A stretch of 42,377 nt of DNA from Ardenticatenaceae bacterium (GTDB lineage Bacteria > Chloroflexota > Anaerolineae > Promineifilales > Promineifilaceae): the NCBI GenBank assembly GCA_020634215.1, contig JACKCD010000054.1:1-42377 (forward strand), written 5' to 3'. The number at the start of each line of letters is the position of its first letter. The stretch's first letter is position 1. Below the pieces are notes generated by a model that was given only the letters and a program-made list of their open reading frames with translations, was not told where the DNA came from and made no database searches. Below are positions 8,782 to 16,852 of this stretch, piece by piece. A program made the translations under genes and the position numbers.

Positions 8782-10317
8782 TTAATCATAGAGAGCAACA
8801 TGCGCTAACTCTTTTTTGCGCCGGCCGACATACTCCTTTAACGCTTCTTCAATGGCTGGGTCAAGGGGCGGTCTTTCATATTCCTCCAGCACCGTTTGCC
8901 AGATGTGGTAGGCACGTTGGGCGATGTCTTCGCTCCCCGCTTCAATCCAGGTGCCGTTGTTGCGCCGGTCGTGCAAAAAGTTGGGGTAAAAGGCGGTTTG
9001 GTACCGCGCCTGGGTGTGGGCTGTGCCAAAATGGTGTCCGGCCGGCCCCACTTCGTCAATGGCCCCCAGCGCAAACGCATCATTGTTCCATTCAGGCCCA
9101 CGCAGCATATATTGCATCATCGCCACATTTTCCACGTCCATGATGAACTTTTCGTAGGAGAAGGTTAGCCCCGATTCCAGCCAGCCGGCCGCATGGAGCA
9201 CTAGGTTTGTGTGGGACAGCATACACGGCCAGAGCGACCACAGCGATTCCGACATGGCTTGCCCGTCGGGAATGTTGGCCGTGTTCAGCGAACCGCTGCC
9301 GCGATAGGGGAGACCGTAGTGTCGTGCCAACTGCGCCCCAATAAAAAATGCCCATGCCCCTTCCGGTGTGCCAAAGGCGGGTGCGCCGCTTCGCATATCC
9401 ACGTTGGTTGTGAAACCACCATAGACAACAGGTGCGCCCGGCCGCACAAGCTGGATGAGGGCAATGCCCGCCAGTGCTTCGGCGTTTTGCTGGGCAAGGG
9501 CGGCCGCCATTGTCACGGGACTCATGGCTCCGGCCAGAATGAAGGGAGTAACAATGACAAATTGCCCGGCGCGGCCATAGGTAATCATGCCGCCTAGCAT
9601 CCGTTCGTCATAGACGAGGGGGCTATTGGCATTGACAACGCCGCCGGTAACGGGGCCAAGCTCGGGGCGCAAGTCATCGCCGTGTACCAGTTTTGCCATT
9701 TCGATGACATCGGACGGGATGATGCGACTGTGGGCAGCCCCCGTAAGCGGTTTGTCGGAAAGGAGCGTACCGAGCAAGAATTGCTCTAGATGTTTTTCAT
9801 GAACGGCCACATCGTGCATGACAACTTGCCCACCGGGAGCAAAGTGTATGACGTTGGTCATTTGGATGAGCTTGGCAAGCTCAATCCAATCTGCCCGCGT
9901 GCCTGGCCGGCGACCCCGGCGCAGGTCGTTGGCAAAAACCGTGCCAGCAGCAGAGGTAAAATTGACGCTATTTTCGCCAATAAAGCGGTTGCGTTCGGGG
10001 TTGCGGGCGCGGAAGGTGAAGCTGGCGGGGGCTTTGGCAACCAGCTCAGTGATGAGACCGCGATCCGGCCAGACATGCTGGGTTTGGTGATTGACTTTGG
10101 CTCCGGCCGCCTCCCACAGGGACAACGCTTCGCTGTCCATGAAGCGGAGGCCGGTGTTTTCCAGAATGTGCATCGAAGCTTGGTGAATTTCCTCAAGCTG
10201 CTGGGGGGAGGCGATTTCATAGGGCGGCCACGGGTGGCGTAATTCTTGTTGGTAGGGGATTTCAAGAAAAGGGATGGTTTGGGTGCGGCGGTTGGGGCGG
10301 GTTCGTCTGGATGCCAT
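8782..10317 (-). CDS. MttB/MtgB-like (trimethylamine methyltransferase family) protein without pyrrolysine
   Basis: Member of the COG5598 superfamily, 511 aa. The archaeal prototype MttB moves methyl from trimethylamine to a corrinoid protein and needs pyrrolysine at an in-frame TAG; this gene is an uninterrupted frame, as in the non-Pyl branch that includes the glycine betaine methyltransferase MtgB. Family-like segments are the N-terminal IHQASMHILENTGLRF and the barrel region GAMSPVTMAAALAQQNAEALAG. The ATG at 10317 has AAAGGA 8 nt upstream. It is last in an apparent reverse-strand operon after the Rieske and DinB-like genes (gaps of 28 and 12 nt). No corrinoid protein gene is in the window. 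The substrate is unknown; quaternary or tertiary amines are the best guess. Confidence 0.85.
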   Translation of the reverse strand: MASRRTRPNRRTQTIPFLEIPYQQELRHPWPPYEIASPQQLEEIHQASMHILENTGLRFMDSEALSLWEAAGAKVNHQTQHVWPDRGLITELVAKAPASFTFRARNPERNRFIGENSVNFTSAAGTVFANDLRRGRRPGTRADWIELAKLIQMTNVIHFAPGGQVVMHDVAVHEKHLEQFLLGTLLSDKPLTGAAHSRIIPSDVIEMAKLVHGDDLRPELGPVTGGVVNANSPLVYDERMLGGMITYGRAGQFVIVTPFILAGAMSPVTMAAALAQQNAEALAGIALIQLVRPGAPVVYGGFTTNVDMRSGAPAFGTPEGAWAFFIGAQLARHYGLPYRGSGSLNTANIPDGQAMSESLWSLWPCMLSHTNLVLHAAGWLESGLTFSYEKFIMDVENVAMMQYMLRGPEWNNDAFALGAIDEVGPAGHHFGTAHTQARYQTAFYPNFLHDRRNNGTWIEAGSEDIAQRAYHIWQTVLEEYERPPLDPAIEEALKEYVGRRKKELAHVALYD

Positions 10318-10329
10318 GCGAAAGTTCCT

Positions 10330-10827
10330 TTATTGGTTTGGTAGCTGCGCCAGCAAAATTTCTAGGTGTTCCTGGTGGTGGTCATAGGAGGCAACAAGAT
10401 AGGTGGATAGCGGGTGGCCTTCTAGCCAGGGGTATTTGCTGGCATCCAATAACTCTTTTTCTGAGATGGCGGCTGCTTTTTCTAAAATTTGCCGATAGCC
10501 AGCTTGCCACCGTTGATGGACGACTGTCCACGTTTGCTCGCGGGAGGTTTGATAGATCCAGTTGTTGACGGGGTCGGTGTTGTCGTATTCCTCCGGATCT
10601 AGCGTTGACCATTGGGGGAATTGGGGTTCTTGGTTTAGCAAAGCTGCGTCTAGGTGGGCTAGTGTGCGCTGCTGCCATGCCCACAGGTGGGCAATTTCGT
10701 CTTTGATGGACCAACTAGAGGATGGTTGGGGGGTGGTAAGTTCTGTTTCGCTGAGGCTGGCAAGTAGCCGCTGCCAATGATCAAATTCTTCTTGCAAGGC
10801 GGCGAGGATGTGGTTTTTCATATACAT
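10330..10827 (-). CDS. DinB-superfamily / ClbS-DfsB-like four-helix bundle protein
   Basis: Small cytosolic protein of 165 aa predicted to form a DinB-type four-helix bundle. SWSIKDEIAHLWAWQQRTLAHL matches the ClbS/DfsB signature region (KD-x-IAHL-x-W), and a second His pair lies in YDHHQEHLEILL; these histidines are the likely metal-site positions of the superfamily. ClbS-like proteins protect against colibactin, but most members are uncharacterised, so no specific role is claimed. The start ATG at 10827 has GGAG 10 nt upstream; the ATG at 10821 is an alternative. It is the middle gene of the Rieske, DinB-like, MttB-like run. Confidence 0.75.
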   Translation of the reverse strand: MYMKNHILAALQEEFDHWQRLLASLSETELTTPQPSSSWSIKDEIAHLWAWQQRTLAHLDAALLNQEPQFPQWSTLDPEEYDNTDPVNNWIYQTSREQTWTVVHQRWQAGYRQILEKAAAISEKELLDASKYPWLEGHPLSTYLVASYDHHQEHLEILLAQLPNQ

Positions 10828-10855
10828 GTTGTTTGTTCTCCAGTTGACCTGATTT

Positions 10856-11254
10856 TTACAGATAGACGACGACTTCGTTGGCTTCGATGGTGACGGGGTA
10901 TTTTTCCAGAAACGGCCGTTTTTCCACCACCACCTCATACGTCTTCACCCGCAGGGGATCCGGCATAAACACCATTTCACCCGTCGTCACGTCAAACTCC
11001 CAGAAGTGCCAGGGGCAGCGCAATATCCGTCCTTCCAGCCCATAGCGATATTCGCCGGGTGGGCCGGGCAGCATTGTACCCCCAATTGGCCCTCGGCACA
11101 GTTCTGCGCCCTGGTGTGGGCAGACATTTTTAATGGCGTGGAACGTTCCGGCCACGTTAAAAACGCCAATTGAGCGCCGCCCAAGCTGCACAATTTTGCG
11201 CTCGCCGGGGGGCAGGTCATCAACAAGACAAATAGAGTGCCGCTGTTTCATCAT
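10856..11254 (-). CDS. Rieske [2Fe-2S] domain protein
   Basis: Single-domain Rieske ferredoxin-like protein of 132 aa. The cluster ligands are visible as CPHQGAELC (C-x-H) and RCPWHFWEFD (C-x-x-H). Spacing between the two boxes is longer than in minimal Rieske ferredoxins owing to a Gly/Pro-rich loop (GPIGGTMLPGPPGEYRYG), a shape seen in nitrite reductase small subunit-like and dioxygenase-type Rieske proteins. There is no signal or membrane segment, so it probably carries electrons in the cytosol. The start is ATG 11254 or 11251; a TTG at 11281 is less likely. It heads the run leading to the MttB-like gene, which hints at an electron donor in amine or aromatic metabolism (inference). Confidence 0.85.
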   Translation of the reverse strand: MMKQRHSICLVDDLPPGERKIVQLGRRSIGVFNVAGTFHAIKNVCPHQGAELCRGPIGGTMLPGPPGEYRYGLEGRILRCPWHFWEFDVTTGEMVFMPDPLRVKTYEVVVEKRPFLEKYPVTIEANEVVVYL

Positions 11255-11290
11255 ATGTGATGCAGGTTTTCCTGTGTGCAAAGTCGTTGT

Positions 11291-11330
11291 GTAGAATTGG
11301 CTTCCATTCTACCCCATCACCGTAGATGGG
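11291..11330. terminator. Two adjacent small hairpins between protease-like and Rieske genes
   Basis: GTAGAAT (11291-11297) pairs with ATTCTAC (11306-11312), with two more G-C pairs past a bulged T. CCCATC (11313-11318) pairs with GATGGG (11325-11330). Neither is followed by a T run. They lie just after the reverse-strand protease-like gene and may end it or shape the leader of the Rieske gene. Confidence 0.35.
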
Positions 11331-11347
11331 TGTACCCCTGATATTTC

Positions 11348-12229
11348 CTATCGTTTGAGGAACAGTGACACTAGTTGCAGCAAATCCTCAGTCAGACCAG
11401 CGGCTTGGCTGCGCGCTGTTGCGATTTCTACAGGCTGGTAAAATCGCCACCAATTCCGATGCACTTCGATAACTGTCATCCACATGTTGCCAACAAAACG
11501 GCCGTCTTCTAGCCATACCCCACCACCTGAATCACCCGGTTCAATGGTCTGCCCATCCACGCTGTGCAGTGACAATATTGGCCGATTATCGCGGGGCTCA
11601 ATTGCTATGACCTCAGCCGCCATCATCACGACGACATCATTTTGATTGGCCTGACGATGCGCCACGTAGACTGTATCGCCTGCTTGCAACGAGGCTACAT
11701 GCTCTAATGCCGCTGTGCTGCGCAGTTGTGCCGTTAAGCTTTCTGGCGCACGTAGAATTAAAGTGCCGCCATTGTGGAAGAGCAATAACTGGCTAAAGGC
11801 ATTACCCGTCATTTCCAAGAGGAAACGGCCGTCTGCATCATGGAACTGTACGAGATCGGGAGCCATTGTACAGATTTCATGCGTCCAAGGATCGACCGTG
11901 CTGGAAAAGGCTGACCAATGATCGTGGGAAATAAGCAGTGTTTCACCCTCATAAGCCAGTAATGTGCCAATGCCTTTGTCACTGTGTTGCTCTAAATGAG
12001 AGGTCATGGTTGGTTGTGTTGTATCACTGTTGGTGGCTGTTGGCTCGCTCCATTGTGTTTGTATCATGGTGATTTGGACAGTGGCCTGGCGGATGGTGTG
12101 GGCAACTGCCGTTGGCACTTCTGCGGCTACGGCCAACGCGCTAGCATTACTTTGTGCCCGCTGTAAAAGATGGCCCGCGATAATGATCATTAGGGCAATA
12201 ACAGTGTTCCATTTCCATAGGTATTTCAT
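11348..12229 (-). CDS. Secreted trypsin-like serine protease-fold protein
   Basis: 293 aa with an N-terminal hydrophobic signal or anchor (YLWKWNTVIALMIIIAG). The nucleophile motif EPGDSGGGVW (Ser about 234) is that of chymotrypsin-fold proteases, and SHDHW near 102-104 could supply the histidine. I could not place the catalytic Asp, so activity is uncertain. It probably acts outside the cell or in the wall. The start ATG at 12229 follows GGGTGAG with good spacing; an upstream ATG at 12268 would add a 13-residue non-signal stretch. It is divergent from the STAND regulator. Confidence 0.75.
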   Translation of the reverse strand: MKYLWKWNTVIALMIIIAGHLLQRAQSNASALAVAAEVPTAVAHTIRQATVQITMIQTQWSEPTATNSDTTQPTMTSHLEQHSDKGIGTLLAYEGETLLISHDHWSAFSSTVDPWTHEICTMAPDLVQFHDADGRFLLEMTGNAFSQLLLFHNGGTLILRAPESLTAQLRSTAALEHVASLQAGDTVYVAHRQANQNDVVVMMAAEVIAIEPRDNRPILSLHSVDGQTIEPGDSGGGVWLEDGRFVGNMWMTVIEVHRNWWRFYQPVEIATARSQAAGLTEDLLQLVSLFLKR

Positions 12230-12436
12230 GATCTCACCCTTGCTTGAGTAAAATAAATCTGCTTTCATTCAAGCATTTTTAGGAGAGAGGCATAAGCTCA
12301 TTTGCTGTTACAGAAAGTAAGACAAAAAGTGGTACAATTGGGTAGCTTGTAACGCCCAACCTGCTGGGGGTTTGATCCTGGAGGTAGTTTTGAGGCAGAA
12401 GCCTCCGAGAGGTTTTCGTTTTTGACGGGGTGCTAG
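12230..12436. promoter_or_regulatory. Divergent intergenic region with leader hairpins
   Basis: The 207-nt gap between the protease-like and STAND genes. A forward TACAAT at 12333-12338 is a possible -10, with only a weak TTACAG upstream at 19-nt spacing. GAGGC/GCCTC (12392-12405) forms a small hairpin, and nearby GGAGG (12380-12384) and GAGAGG can pair with the same CCTCC, followed by a T-rich stretch (12413-12423). This could be an attenuator-like leader of the STAND gene, but the evidence is thin. Confidence 0.3.
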
Positions 12437-15403
12437 ATGAGTGTGGAGTTGACATTTGGACAGTGGCTAAAACAGCGACGACGACAACTGGATTTAACAC
12501 AGGGTGAGTTGGCGCAGCAGATAGGCTGCTCTGTCGCCACAGTTCGTAAGATTGAGCAGGATGAGCGACGGCCGTCTAAGCAGTTGACTGAATTAATGGC
12601 GACTGCACTCAAAATTCCACCGGCACAGCAGTTAGCCTTTATCACCTTTGCCCGTACCAAGACTTACATGGCACCTATGCCTGATGTGCTGACCATCCTT
12701 GAGGAGGTAGCTGCTGAACCACCACCCATGCCGGAGACGGTAACGGCCGTTTCTCCTGACACACCTATCCCAATTCCCAACAATCTGTCGCCACCAGCCA
12801 CACCCTTTATTGGCCGTGAGACAGAATTGGCAGCTCTCAGTCAACATATTGCTAATCCGGCTACACGTTTGGTGACGATTGTGGGAGCCGGGGGCATGGG
12901 TAAGACGCGGCTGGCGTTGGCTTGCGCCGAGCAAATATTGGCAGGAGCTAGTCTCAGACCAGCTCCCAGGCATGGTGTCTTTTTTGTGAATCTGGCTCCG
13001 TTGCGTGAAGCGGGACAGATTGTTTTAGCTTTGGCACAGGCACTGGGATATCAGTGGATAGGCGGGAACGGCCGTTCCTCCCAACAACAACTCCTCGATT
13101 ACTTACGCCAAAAAGAGATGCTAATCATCTTCGACAATTTTGAGCATTTACTGGATGGTGTTGGTTTGTTGACCGAGATTTTGCAAATTTCGCCCAAGGT
13201 TCAGATTCTCGTTACCTCACGAGAGCGGTTGCACTTGCAAATTGAGCAGGTGTATCCGATTGAAGGGTTGGACTTTCCTGATTGGGAAACACCAGAGGAC
13301 GCGGCGAGGTATACAGCTGTTCAACTCTTCCTCCAATCGGCACGTCGCAATCAACCCAGCTTTGCCTTGCGTGATCGTGATGATTTGACATATCTTGCCC
13401 GCATTTGTTGCACGGTGGCGGGCATGCCGTTGGCCCTAGAATTAGCCGCTTCTTGGGTGGACATATTACCATTAGCCGACATCGCGGCGGAGTTACAGCA
13501 GGGACTAGACCTCCTCGAAGCAGATATACAAGATATGCCGGAACGCCATCGTAGTATTCGTGCAGCAATTGATTACTCTTGGCAAAAACTAGACAAGAAA
13601 GAGCAAGATGTTTTTGCCGGATTGTCTGTGTTTCGAGGCGGTTTTACCCGAGAGGTGGCACAGACAGTTGTGGCAGCCAATTTGCGGCAGTTAGCACGGC
13701 TGGTGAGTAAATCGTGGTTGCAAGGAGGTGGGGTGAGGGGAAACGGCCGTTATCAAATTCACGAATTGCTGCGACAGTATGGGTCAGAGAAGTTGAGGGA
13801 AGGTGGAGGAGAAACGGCCGTTCAAGATGCCCATAGCACCTATTTTTGTGAAGCCCTACAAAGATGGGAGCCTGAACTCAAAGGGCGGCAGCAACAAATT
13901 GCCTTAAAACGGATCAAGTCTGATGAAGATAATATCAGAGCCGCTTGGCAATGGGTTATCCAACAAGAAAAGTGGGAGCAAGTAGATCGAGCCATAAATG
14001 GCCTAGGGCGCTTCTATATGCTAACTGTTCAGCGGGCGGAAGGGGAAAGGGCTTGCCAACAAGCAGCTAAAGCTCTAATAGATGCCATCTCTCGCACACC
14101 CGAAACAGCAACTGTACTCCAGCGAGTCATCGCCAAAGTGCTGACTTGGCAAGCGAACTTTTTGCATTTCCTAGGGCAGAAAGAAGCAATGAACGAATCG
14201 TTGCAGCAGAGCTTAACATTTCTGTCAGATTTAGCCGATCCTGACCGGGACAGTGATCTGGTGAAAGCACATGCGCTTTTTTTAATGGGGCTTGCAACAA
14301 TGTATGATACTGCCCTTACCGTTGCCAAGACCTTATTGGACCAAAGCTTGGCTATCTATCAGGGGCAACAGGATGAATGGGGTACAGCTTGGGTTTTAAG
14401 GGGTTTGGGTTCTGTACAAGATCGATTGGGGTACAAGGTTGAAGCAAGACAATCGTTGGAGAAAAGTCTACTTTCGTTTCAGGTGCTGGGTGATCGAACA
14501 GAAGAATATTGGACATTAAGGTCATTAAGTGGAATGGCTCTTAGCGACGGTCAACTGGACAAATCTGAACAGTTTGATCACCAGAGTCTAAGCTTGGCAA
14601 CAGAGATTGGGGATATATTTGGGCAAGTAAATGTTCTATCTGATTTAGCCTGGCTATGTCTATTTCGAGGTGATCTGAATCAGGCTGACACGCTTTTCCA
14701 AAACGCAATGGCTCAAGCCAATAAGATTAACTACCAATTTTATGACACCATCTTAGATTTAAGATTCGGACAAGGATTGGTAGCCTTACACAAGGGGCGA
14801 TATGGAAAAGCCTATATGGTGTGCCAAATGGCTCAGATCTTCGCTCAAGAGCATAATCTTGATCGCTTTCATTTCCATGTCACTGCGGTTGCCCTGCTTC
14901 AAGGTTGTGTAGCCTTGGTTGAAGAAGCGTATGCTGAAGCGCAAGACCGCTTAGACAAAGCCAGTCATGAGTACCAACCTCGTCAGTATCTTCTGGTCGA
15001 TGTCCAAAGTGTTTTAGGTATGGCATTGGTCAAATTGGGTCGACAGGTGGAAGCTGGTCAACAACTATGCCAAGCATTGGCGTTAGCGTTAGAAACACGT
15101 TCCTTTAGAACTACTTTCCCCCTAATAGGTATTGCTTTGTTACTGGCTGAGCTGGGGCAAATTGAGCGAGCAGTAGAATTGTATGCGTTAGCTGAAAGCA
15201 AACCGATGGTAAGTTCATCACAATGGTTTGCTGATGTTGCGGGGAAGCCTATAGGGGCATTGGCCACCACCTTGCCTCCTGCTGTGTTGGCATCTGCTAG
15301 AATCCGTGGCAGGCAGGCTGACTTATGGCAAACGGCATCATTGCTTTTACGGGAGTTACCGAGGCTGGTCAGTCGTCAGCAGAAAATCATCGGTAGTGGC
15401 TAA
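12437..15403 (+). CDS. HTH-STAND ATPase-TPR regulator
   Basis: Large signal-transduction ATPase of 988 aa. An XRE-type helix-turn-helix occupies residues ~8-60 (LTQGELAQQIGCSVATVRKIE). A linker leads to TPFIGRETELAAL and the NB-ARC-type P-loop GAGGMGKTR at ~150-158, with a Walker B-like LIIFDNFEHLLDG near 230. The winged-helix part includes FRGGFTREVAQ, and the C-terminal half is TPR-like helices (about residues 470-970). Such proteins are thought to be ligand-gated transcription regulators; the ligand is unknown. The last codons (LVSRQQKIIGSG) are encoded by a repeat-like GTCAGTC, GTCAGCA stretch, so the original C-terminus may have differed. AACGGCCGTT copies occur in the first half only. 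A remnant of a second such gene begins at its stop codon. Confidence 0.88.
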   Translation: MSVELTFGQWLKQRRRQLDLTQGELAQQIGCSVATVRKIEQDERRPSKQLTELMATALKIPPAQQLAFITFARTKTYMAPMPDVLTILEEVAAEPPPMPETVTAVSPDTPIPIPNNLSPPATPFIGRETELAALSQHIANPATRLVTIVGAGGMGKTRLALACAEQILAGASLRPAPRHGVFFVNLAPLREAGQIVLALAQALGYQWIGGNGRSSQQQLLDYLRQKEMLIIFDNFEHLLDGVGLLTEILQISPKVQILVTSRERLHLQIEQVYPIEGLDFPDWETPEDAARYTAVQLFLQSARRNQPSFALRDRDDLTYLARICCTVAGMPLALELAASWVDILPLADIAAELQQGLDLLEADIQDMPERHRSIRAAIDYSWQKLDKKEQDVFAGLSVFRGGFTREVAQTVVAANLRQLARLVSKSWLQGGGVRGNGRYQIHELLRQYGSEKLREGGGETAVQDAHSTYFCEALQRWEPELKGRQQQIALKRIKSDEDNIRAAWQWVIQQEKWEQVDRAINGLGRFYMLTVQRAEGERACQQAAKALIDAISRTPETATVLQRVIAKVLTWQANFLHFLGQKEAMNESLQQSLTFLSDLADPDRDSDLVKAHALFLMGLATMYDTALTVAKTLLDQSLAIYQGQQDEWGTAWVLRGLGSVQDRLGYKVEARQSLEKSLLSFQVLGDRTEEYWTLRSLSGMALSDGQLDKSEQFDHQSLSLATEIGDIFGQVNVLSDLAWLCLFRGDLNQADTLFQNAMAQANKINYQFYDTILDLRFGQGLVALHKGRYGKAYMVCQMAQIFAQEHNLDRFHFHVTAVALLQGCVALVEEAYAEAQDRLDKASHEYQPRQYLLVDVQSVLGMALVKLGRQVEAGQQLCQALALALETRSFRTTFPLIGIALLLAELGQIERAVELYALAESKPMVSSSQWFADVAGKPIGALATTLPPAVLASARIRGRQADLWQTASLLLRELPRLVSRQQKIIGSG

Positions 15404-15632
15404 CAACTTGCCCCTTCAATCGCTACCCTGTATCGGCCGTTCAGATGAATTGCCTAGACTCGGCGATTTATTAGCGCAGCCAAATATTTTTCTAGTCACG
15501 ATTGAAGGAGCAGGTGGCATGGGTAAGCGGGAGATGGATTTGAGGGAAACGGCCGTTTCCCTCAAATCCGAAACCGATGCACATGAGCGAGATTATTTCT
15601 CTGCTGTCTATTTTGCAGGGAGCGTCACCTAG
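15402..15632 (+). pseudogene. Remnant of a second STAND ATPase gene
   Basis: Right at the stop of the intact regulator, another frame encodes NNLPLQSLPCIGRSDELPRL and then FLVTIEGAGGMGK. This is the linker, GRE-type and P-loop segment that starts the ATPase domain of the same family. Similarity stops after the P-loop lysine, and the remaining codons read through a 34-bp palindrome into unrelated residues (AVYFAGSVT). There is no HTH and no start of its own. It looks like an internal deletion product of a tandem paralogue. Confidence 0.7.
15536..15569. repeat. Perfect 34-bp palindrome centred on AACGGCCGTT
   Basis: GGATTTGAGGGAAACGG is followed immediately by its exact complement CCGTTTCCCTCAAATCC, with no spacer. 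It is the most extended form of the iterated decamer in the window. It lies between the convergent STAND remnant and amidohydrolase gene and could also act as a terminator stem for both strands, though no T run follows. Confidence 0.9.
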
Positions 15633-15641
15633 CCAACGGCG

Positions 15642-16766
15642 TTACAGCCCGTACAAAGCGCGGGCGTTTTCGTGGGCAATAGGGTGGTGCATCTGTTTGG
15701 GCAGCCGCGCCAGCACATAGTCCGGGTCGTCAAAATCCCAGTGGGGGTAGTCGGTGGCAAAGACCATCATTTTTTCCGCCGACATCATCTCCAGCGTTTG
15801 GTGCAGGTGGCGCAAATCGGGTACTTCCAGCGGCTGTGAGCCAACGCGGATGTGTTCCCGAATGTAGTCGCTGGGCGGTTTGACCAGCCACGGCACTTCG
15901 GCTCGCAGCGATTTCCACTCCCTGTCCAGCCGCCACATGAGACCCGGCAGCCACGCCCAGCCATATTCCAGCAGCACCACCTTGAGCGTGGGGAAACGCT
16001 CAAATACCCCCTCGCACACCAGGCTGATGGTGCTTTGGATGCCAATGGAGATGACCCCGGTTTGCAGTTCGATGTAGTAGGTGGGGGCACCGATGGCGAG
16101 TTGGGAGCCGTTGTTGCCGGCACTTTCGGAGCCGACGTGGAAGCCGACGGGCAGGTTGTGGCGGGCGGCGGCTTCGTAGATGGGCCAATAGTGGCGGTTG
16201 CCCGGCAGCTTGTCACCCATAGGAATGGCGACTTGCACCACGTCAGGGTGGCTACCCCAGCGGTCAATTTCAGCGGCGGCCTGGGCGGGATCTTGGGGAG
16301 CAACCCAGATGGAATGTTTAAAGCGGGGATCGTATTTGATCCATACGTCATCGGTCCAGTCATTGTAGGCGCGGGCGATGGCGGCGGCGAGGTCGGGGTC
16401 GGGCATGCCGGAGAGGGTGGTGAGGTCGTTGCCCATGAGGATGGCGTATTCGATGTGGTAGCGGTCGAGCAAATCTTCTTTGATGCGTTGGGGGATGGAG
16501 GCGTGGTTGGTTCCGTTGGCTTCCATGGTGTCGGCGCGGGCGGTGGAGTAGGGGTGGAAGTAGGCGCGGCGGGGCATTTGGAAGTTGTTGCGGGCTTCGG
16601 CCTTGCTGTTCATGGCAATTTCGATGCGGCGCATGAAGCGGGGGTCGAGGTAGGGGAAGAGGGCGGAGAAGCGGGGGAGTATGTGGTGGACGTCGCAGTC
16701 AATGAGGGGGATGGAAACGGCCGTTTTTTCCCCCTTACCTGCCAAAATTTCTGTTTCTATTGCCAT
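15642..16766 (-). CDS. Amidohydrolase family protein (amidohydrolase 2 / ACMSD-like)
   Basis: Metal-dependent hydrolase or decarboxylase of 374 aa with the amidohydrolase-2 (PF04909) plan. The N-terminal metal motif is IDCDVHHI (D-x-H-H in place of the more usual D-x-H). The barrel carries LPVGFHVGSES with a conserved His and ends in MVFATDYPHWDFDDP, the family's terminal Asp motif. Members include aminocarboxymuconate semialdehyde decarboxylase and resorcylate decarboxylases, but the substrate here is unknown. The ATG at 16766 is chosen because TGAGG lies 5 nt upstream; upstream in-frame codons come from a heptamer repeat. It is last in the reverse-strand run beginning with the prenyl-diphosphate enzyme. 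Confidence 0.85.
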   Translation of the reverse strand: MAIETEILAGKGEKTAVSIPLIDCDVHHILPRFSALFPYLDPRFMRRIEIAMNSKAEARNNFQMPRRAYFHPYSTARADTMEANGTNHASIPQRIKEDLLDRYHIEYAILMGNDLTTLSGMPDPDLAAAIARAYNDWTDDVWIKYDPRFKHSIWVAPQDPAQAAAEIDRWGSHPDVVQVAIPMGDKLPGNRHYWPIYEAAARHNLPVGFHVGSESAGNNGSQLAIGAPTYYIELQTGVISIGIQSTISLVCEGVFERFPTLKVVLLEYGWAWLPGLMWRLDREWKSLRAEVPWLVKPPSDYIREHIRVGSQPLEVPDLRHLHQTLEMMSAEKMMVFATDYPHWDFDDPDYVLARLPKQMHHPIAHENARALYGL

Positions 16767-16778
16767 AAAAACCTCATA

Positions 16779-16799
16779 GTTGCTGGTTGTTGGTTGCTG
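16779..16799. repeat. Heptamer repeat upstream of amidohydrolase gene
   Basis: Three 7-nt units, GTTGCTG, GTTGTTG, GTTGCTG, lie between the unknown 289-aa gene and the amidohydrolase start. Unlike the other arrays, no facing inverted copy is present. Confidence 0.7.
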
Positions 16800-16852
16800 G
16801 TACAAGCCACTATTTTCATTCATGGTGGCCGGCGTAACCAGTGAAGTCTGCC

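Noticed and set aside
8782..10317. Possible pyrrolysine-containing MttB.
   Set aside because: The frame runs 511 codons without an internal TAG, and no pyl genes are visible.
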